A stretch of 64,000 bases of DNA from CAYOUV01 sp963790075 (GTDB taxonomy: Bacteria > Chloroflexota > Anaerolineae > Anaerolineales > Villigracilaceae), in NCBI GenBank assembly GCA_963790075.1, contig CAWBNG010000008.1, forward strand, positions 124,001 to 188,000. The letters run 5' to 3'. The position numbers and the translations under genes were made by a program. How positions within the stretch are numbered: position 1 is the first letter of the stretch; the number at the start of each line of letters is the position of its first letter. The notes under the pieces are model-generated. The model was not told the DNA's origin. It did not search any database and saw only the letters and a program-made list of their open reading frames with translations. This document shows positions 62,406 to 64,000 of the stretch, one piece after another.

Positions 62406-64000
62406 GATAATTCCTCCAGGCTCAATTGCGACAATGCAATTTCTCTGTACGTTTCACAGGTCTCCATCAGTTCCTGGTGTGTGCCTTTACCGACGATTTT
62501 GCCTTCTTCGAGCACGATGATTTGCTCGGCATTCATAATGGTGGAGACACGCTGGGTCACGACCAATACGGTGCTTTCGCCGGTTTGTTCCTTGAGCGCT
62601 TTGCGTAAAGCAGCTTCCGTTTTGAAATCCAGGGCCGAGAAGCTATCATCGAAGATATAGATCGGCGGCTTCTTGACCACGGCGCGGGCAATCGAGAGAC
62701 GCTGTTTCTGGCCGCCGGACACATTGATCCCGCCTTGGGAAATTTCAGCCTCGATCCCTTCGGGTTTCGAATTGACATATTCGGTCACCTGGGCGATGTC
62801 TATGGCAGAATCGAGCATATCTATGGTCGCGTTTTCGTCCGCATAGCGCAGGTTGCTTTCGATCGTGCCGGAGAACAAGACACCCTTCTGCGGAACGTAG
62901 CCGATCCTGTCTCGCAAATCGTGCTGGGTGATTTCGCGAATATCGACGCCATCCACCAGGATGGCGCCCTCAGTGACGTCGTAGAAGCGCGGGAACAGGT
63001 TGATGATCGTGGATTTGCCCGAACCCGTGGAACCGATGAAGGCAGTGGTCTGAGCCGGGCGGGCAGTAAAGCTGATGTTGTGCAGCACGTCCTCGTCCGC
63101 GCCGGGGTAGCGGAATGAGACATTCCGGAACTCGATCTTGCCCTTGAACGAGGCCGGTAGCCGCTTCGGTTCTTCAGGGTCCTTGATCGTGAGTTCGGTA
63201 TCCAGCACATCGGCGATGCGGTCCGCGGACACGGAGGCGCGCGGCAGGATGATGAACAGCATCGATAGGAACAGGAAGGACATCACGATTTGCATGGCGT
63301 ACTGCATAAAGGCGATCATGTCACCGACCTGCATGTTTGCCTGGGCTACCTGATGGGAACCGATCCAGATGATGGCGATAGACAGCCCGTTCATGATCAG
63401 CATCATGACCGGCATCATTACAACCATCAGGCGGTTGATAAACAGGCTGACGGCGGTCAGATCGAGGTTGGCCTTGTCAAAACGATTTTCTTCGAAGGGC
63501 TGCATGTTGAAAGCCCGGATGACCATCATGCCGGAAAGGTTTTCGCGCGCCACCAGGTTGAGCCGGTCCACCAGTTTCTGGATGATTTTAAATTTAGGCA
63601 GCGCAATGGCAAAGACGGTCAGGATCAGGCTGATCAGGACCAGGACGGCCACGGCGATCAACCACCACATGGAGCTATCCTTGCCGAGCACGCGGATGAC
63701 ACCCCCGATGCCCAGGATGGGCGCGTAGAAGACCATGCGCACCATCATGGCCACCACCATTTGGATCTGGGTAATGTCGTTGGTGGAGCGCGTGATCAGG
63801 GACGCGGTGGAAAATTTGTTGAACTCCGCGCTGGAGAAGTTTTCGACGTTTTCGAACACATCCCGGCGGATATCGCGTGCAGAACCCGCCGCTATTTTGG
63901 CAGACAGGTAGCCAACTGTAATCGTACACAGGCCTGACAGCAGCGTCAGGAGCAGCATGATGCCGCCTACTCTCATCATGTAGTTGTTTTGCAGTTTGGC
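62402..64000 (-). CDS. ABC exporter subunit with degenerate ATP site (N-terminus beyond window)
   Basis: A half-transporter open to the window edge, with at least 532 residues. The membrane domain has the expected helices, and the ATPase domain has Walker A GSTGSGKSTIINLF, signature NVSGGQKQRLSIARAV, Walker B IYIFDDSFSALD and a glutamine in place of the H-loop histidine (VTQRVSTI). The catalytic glutamate after Walker B is aspartate (DD instead of DE). Degenerate sites of this kind are typical of one partner in heterodimeric ABC exporters. Confidence 0.9.
   Translation of the reverse strand, partial: AKLQNNYMMRVGGIMLLLTLLSGLCTITVGYLSAKIAAGSARDIRRDVFENVENFSSAEFNKFSTASLITRSTNDITQIQMVVAMMVRMVFYAPILGIGGVIRVLGKDSSMWWLIAVAVLVLISLILTVFAIALPKFKIIQKLVDRLNLVARENLSGMMVIRAFNMQPFEENRFDKANLDLTAVSLFINRLMVVMMPVMMLIMNGLSIAIIWIGSHQVAQANMQVGDMIAFMQYAMQIVMSFLFLSMLFIILPRASVSADRIADVLDTELTIKDPEEPKRLPASFKGKIEFRNVSFRYPGADEDVLHNISFTARPAQTTAFIGSTGSGKSTIINLFPRFYDVTEGAILVDGVDIREITQHDLRDRIGYVPQKGVLFSGTIESNLRYADENATIDMLDSAIDIAQVTEYVNSKPEGIEAEISQGGINVSGGQKQRLSIARAVVKKPPIYIFDDSFSALDFKTEAALRKALKEQTGESTVLVVTQRVSTIMNAEQIIVLEEGKIVGKGTHQELMETCETYREIALSQLSLEELS

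Noticed and set aside
1..64000. tRNA or rRNA genes, CRISPR arrays, transposases, integrases or attachment sites
   Set aside because: Looked for T-loop-like sequences, regular direct repeats and transposase motifs; none was convincing. Short T-loop-like strings fall inside coding genes.

Overview
The window looks like a piece of a free-living, GC-rich bacterial chromosome, most likely from the Chloroflexota (an Anaerolineae-type anaerobe or facultative anaerobe). This is inferred from gene content: paired deoxynucleoside kinases, a SpoVS/Alba-like protein, DUF2277, lamin-tail and beta-helix surface proteins, MsrPQ, a tungsten aldehyde oxidoreductase with its own radical-SAM maturase, an FMN-riboswitch RibXY-type transporter and an HgcA-like corrinoid protein. 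No rRNA, tRNA, CRISPR, prophage or insertion sequence was seen. Several genes carry single-base indels (LTD protein, beta-helix lipoprotein, VWA/FHA protein), so sequence error is a live alternative wherever a reading frame is broken.

Layout. 1-2.75 kb (minus): a polysaccharide-type operon (hexapeptide acyltransferase, GT4 glycosyltransferase, SnoaL-like protein, FkbM methyltransferase). 2.8-4.5 kb: deoxynucleoside kinase and nucleotidyltransferase-like protein. 4.53-5.0 kb: a gene-free DnaA-box cluster with a GC-rich tract, DnaA-trio-like sequence and AT-rich stretch, a strong oriC candidate, followed by spoVS. 5.3-9.4 kb: two indel-damaged surface protein genes. 9.5-11.4 kb: a second deoxynucleoside kinase, a DsbA-like oxidoreductase and a small membrane protein. 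11.4-17.2 kb: an envelope redox-repair region: msrQ, msrP, a thioredoxin-like lipoprotein with an in-frame TGA at its first catalytic cysteine plus a SECIS-like hairpin (putative selenoprotein), a histidine kinase and OmpR-type regulator, and a divergent TlpA-CcdA pair. Shared 11-bp-phased repeats sit in both control regions.

17.2-25.6 kb: a GGDEF protein, ComEC, two tandem SDR paralogues and a GT87-like membrane protein. 25.6-28.7 kb: cobalamin riboswitch plus btuFCD. 28.8-31 kb: acs and DUF2277. 31-35 kb: tungsten aldehyde oxidoreductase, MoaD-like protein, a MoaD-associated domain protein and an AbrB/radical-SAM fusion. 35-38 kb: FMN riboswitch and a RibYX(Z)-type ABC transporter. 38.1-42.9 kb: ferredoxin, then a T-box leader controlling hydrolase-dinB-valS. 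43-51.4 kb: epimerase, holB, rsgA, a PBP2-class transpeptidase, maf, then xpt-HIT-guaA. 51.4-54.5 kb: a VWA-TM-FHA protein (frameshifted) with a PP2C phosphatase. 55-57 kb: a SAM methyltransferase fused to an HgcA-like corrinoid membrane protein, with a ferredoxin partner. 57-60.4 kb: secreted protein, YwbE, pentapeptide protein, class V aminotransferase. 60.5-64 kb: a heterodimeric ABC exporter, the second subunit running off the window.

The main biology worth following is (1) the putative selenothioredoxin-MsrPQ/TlpA-CcdA regulon, (2) the methyltransferase-HgcA fusion in a genome segment that also has B12 import, and (3) the replication-origin candidate.
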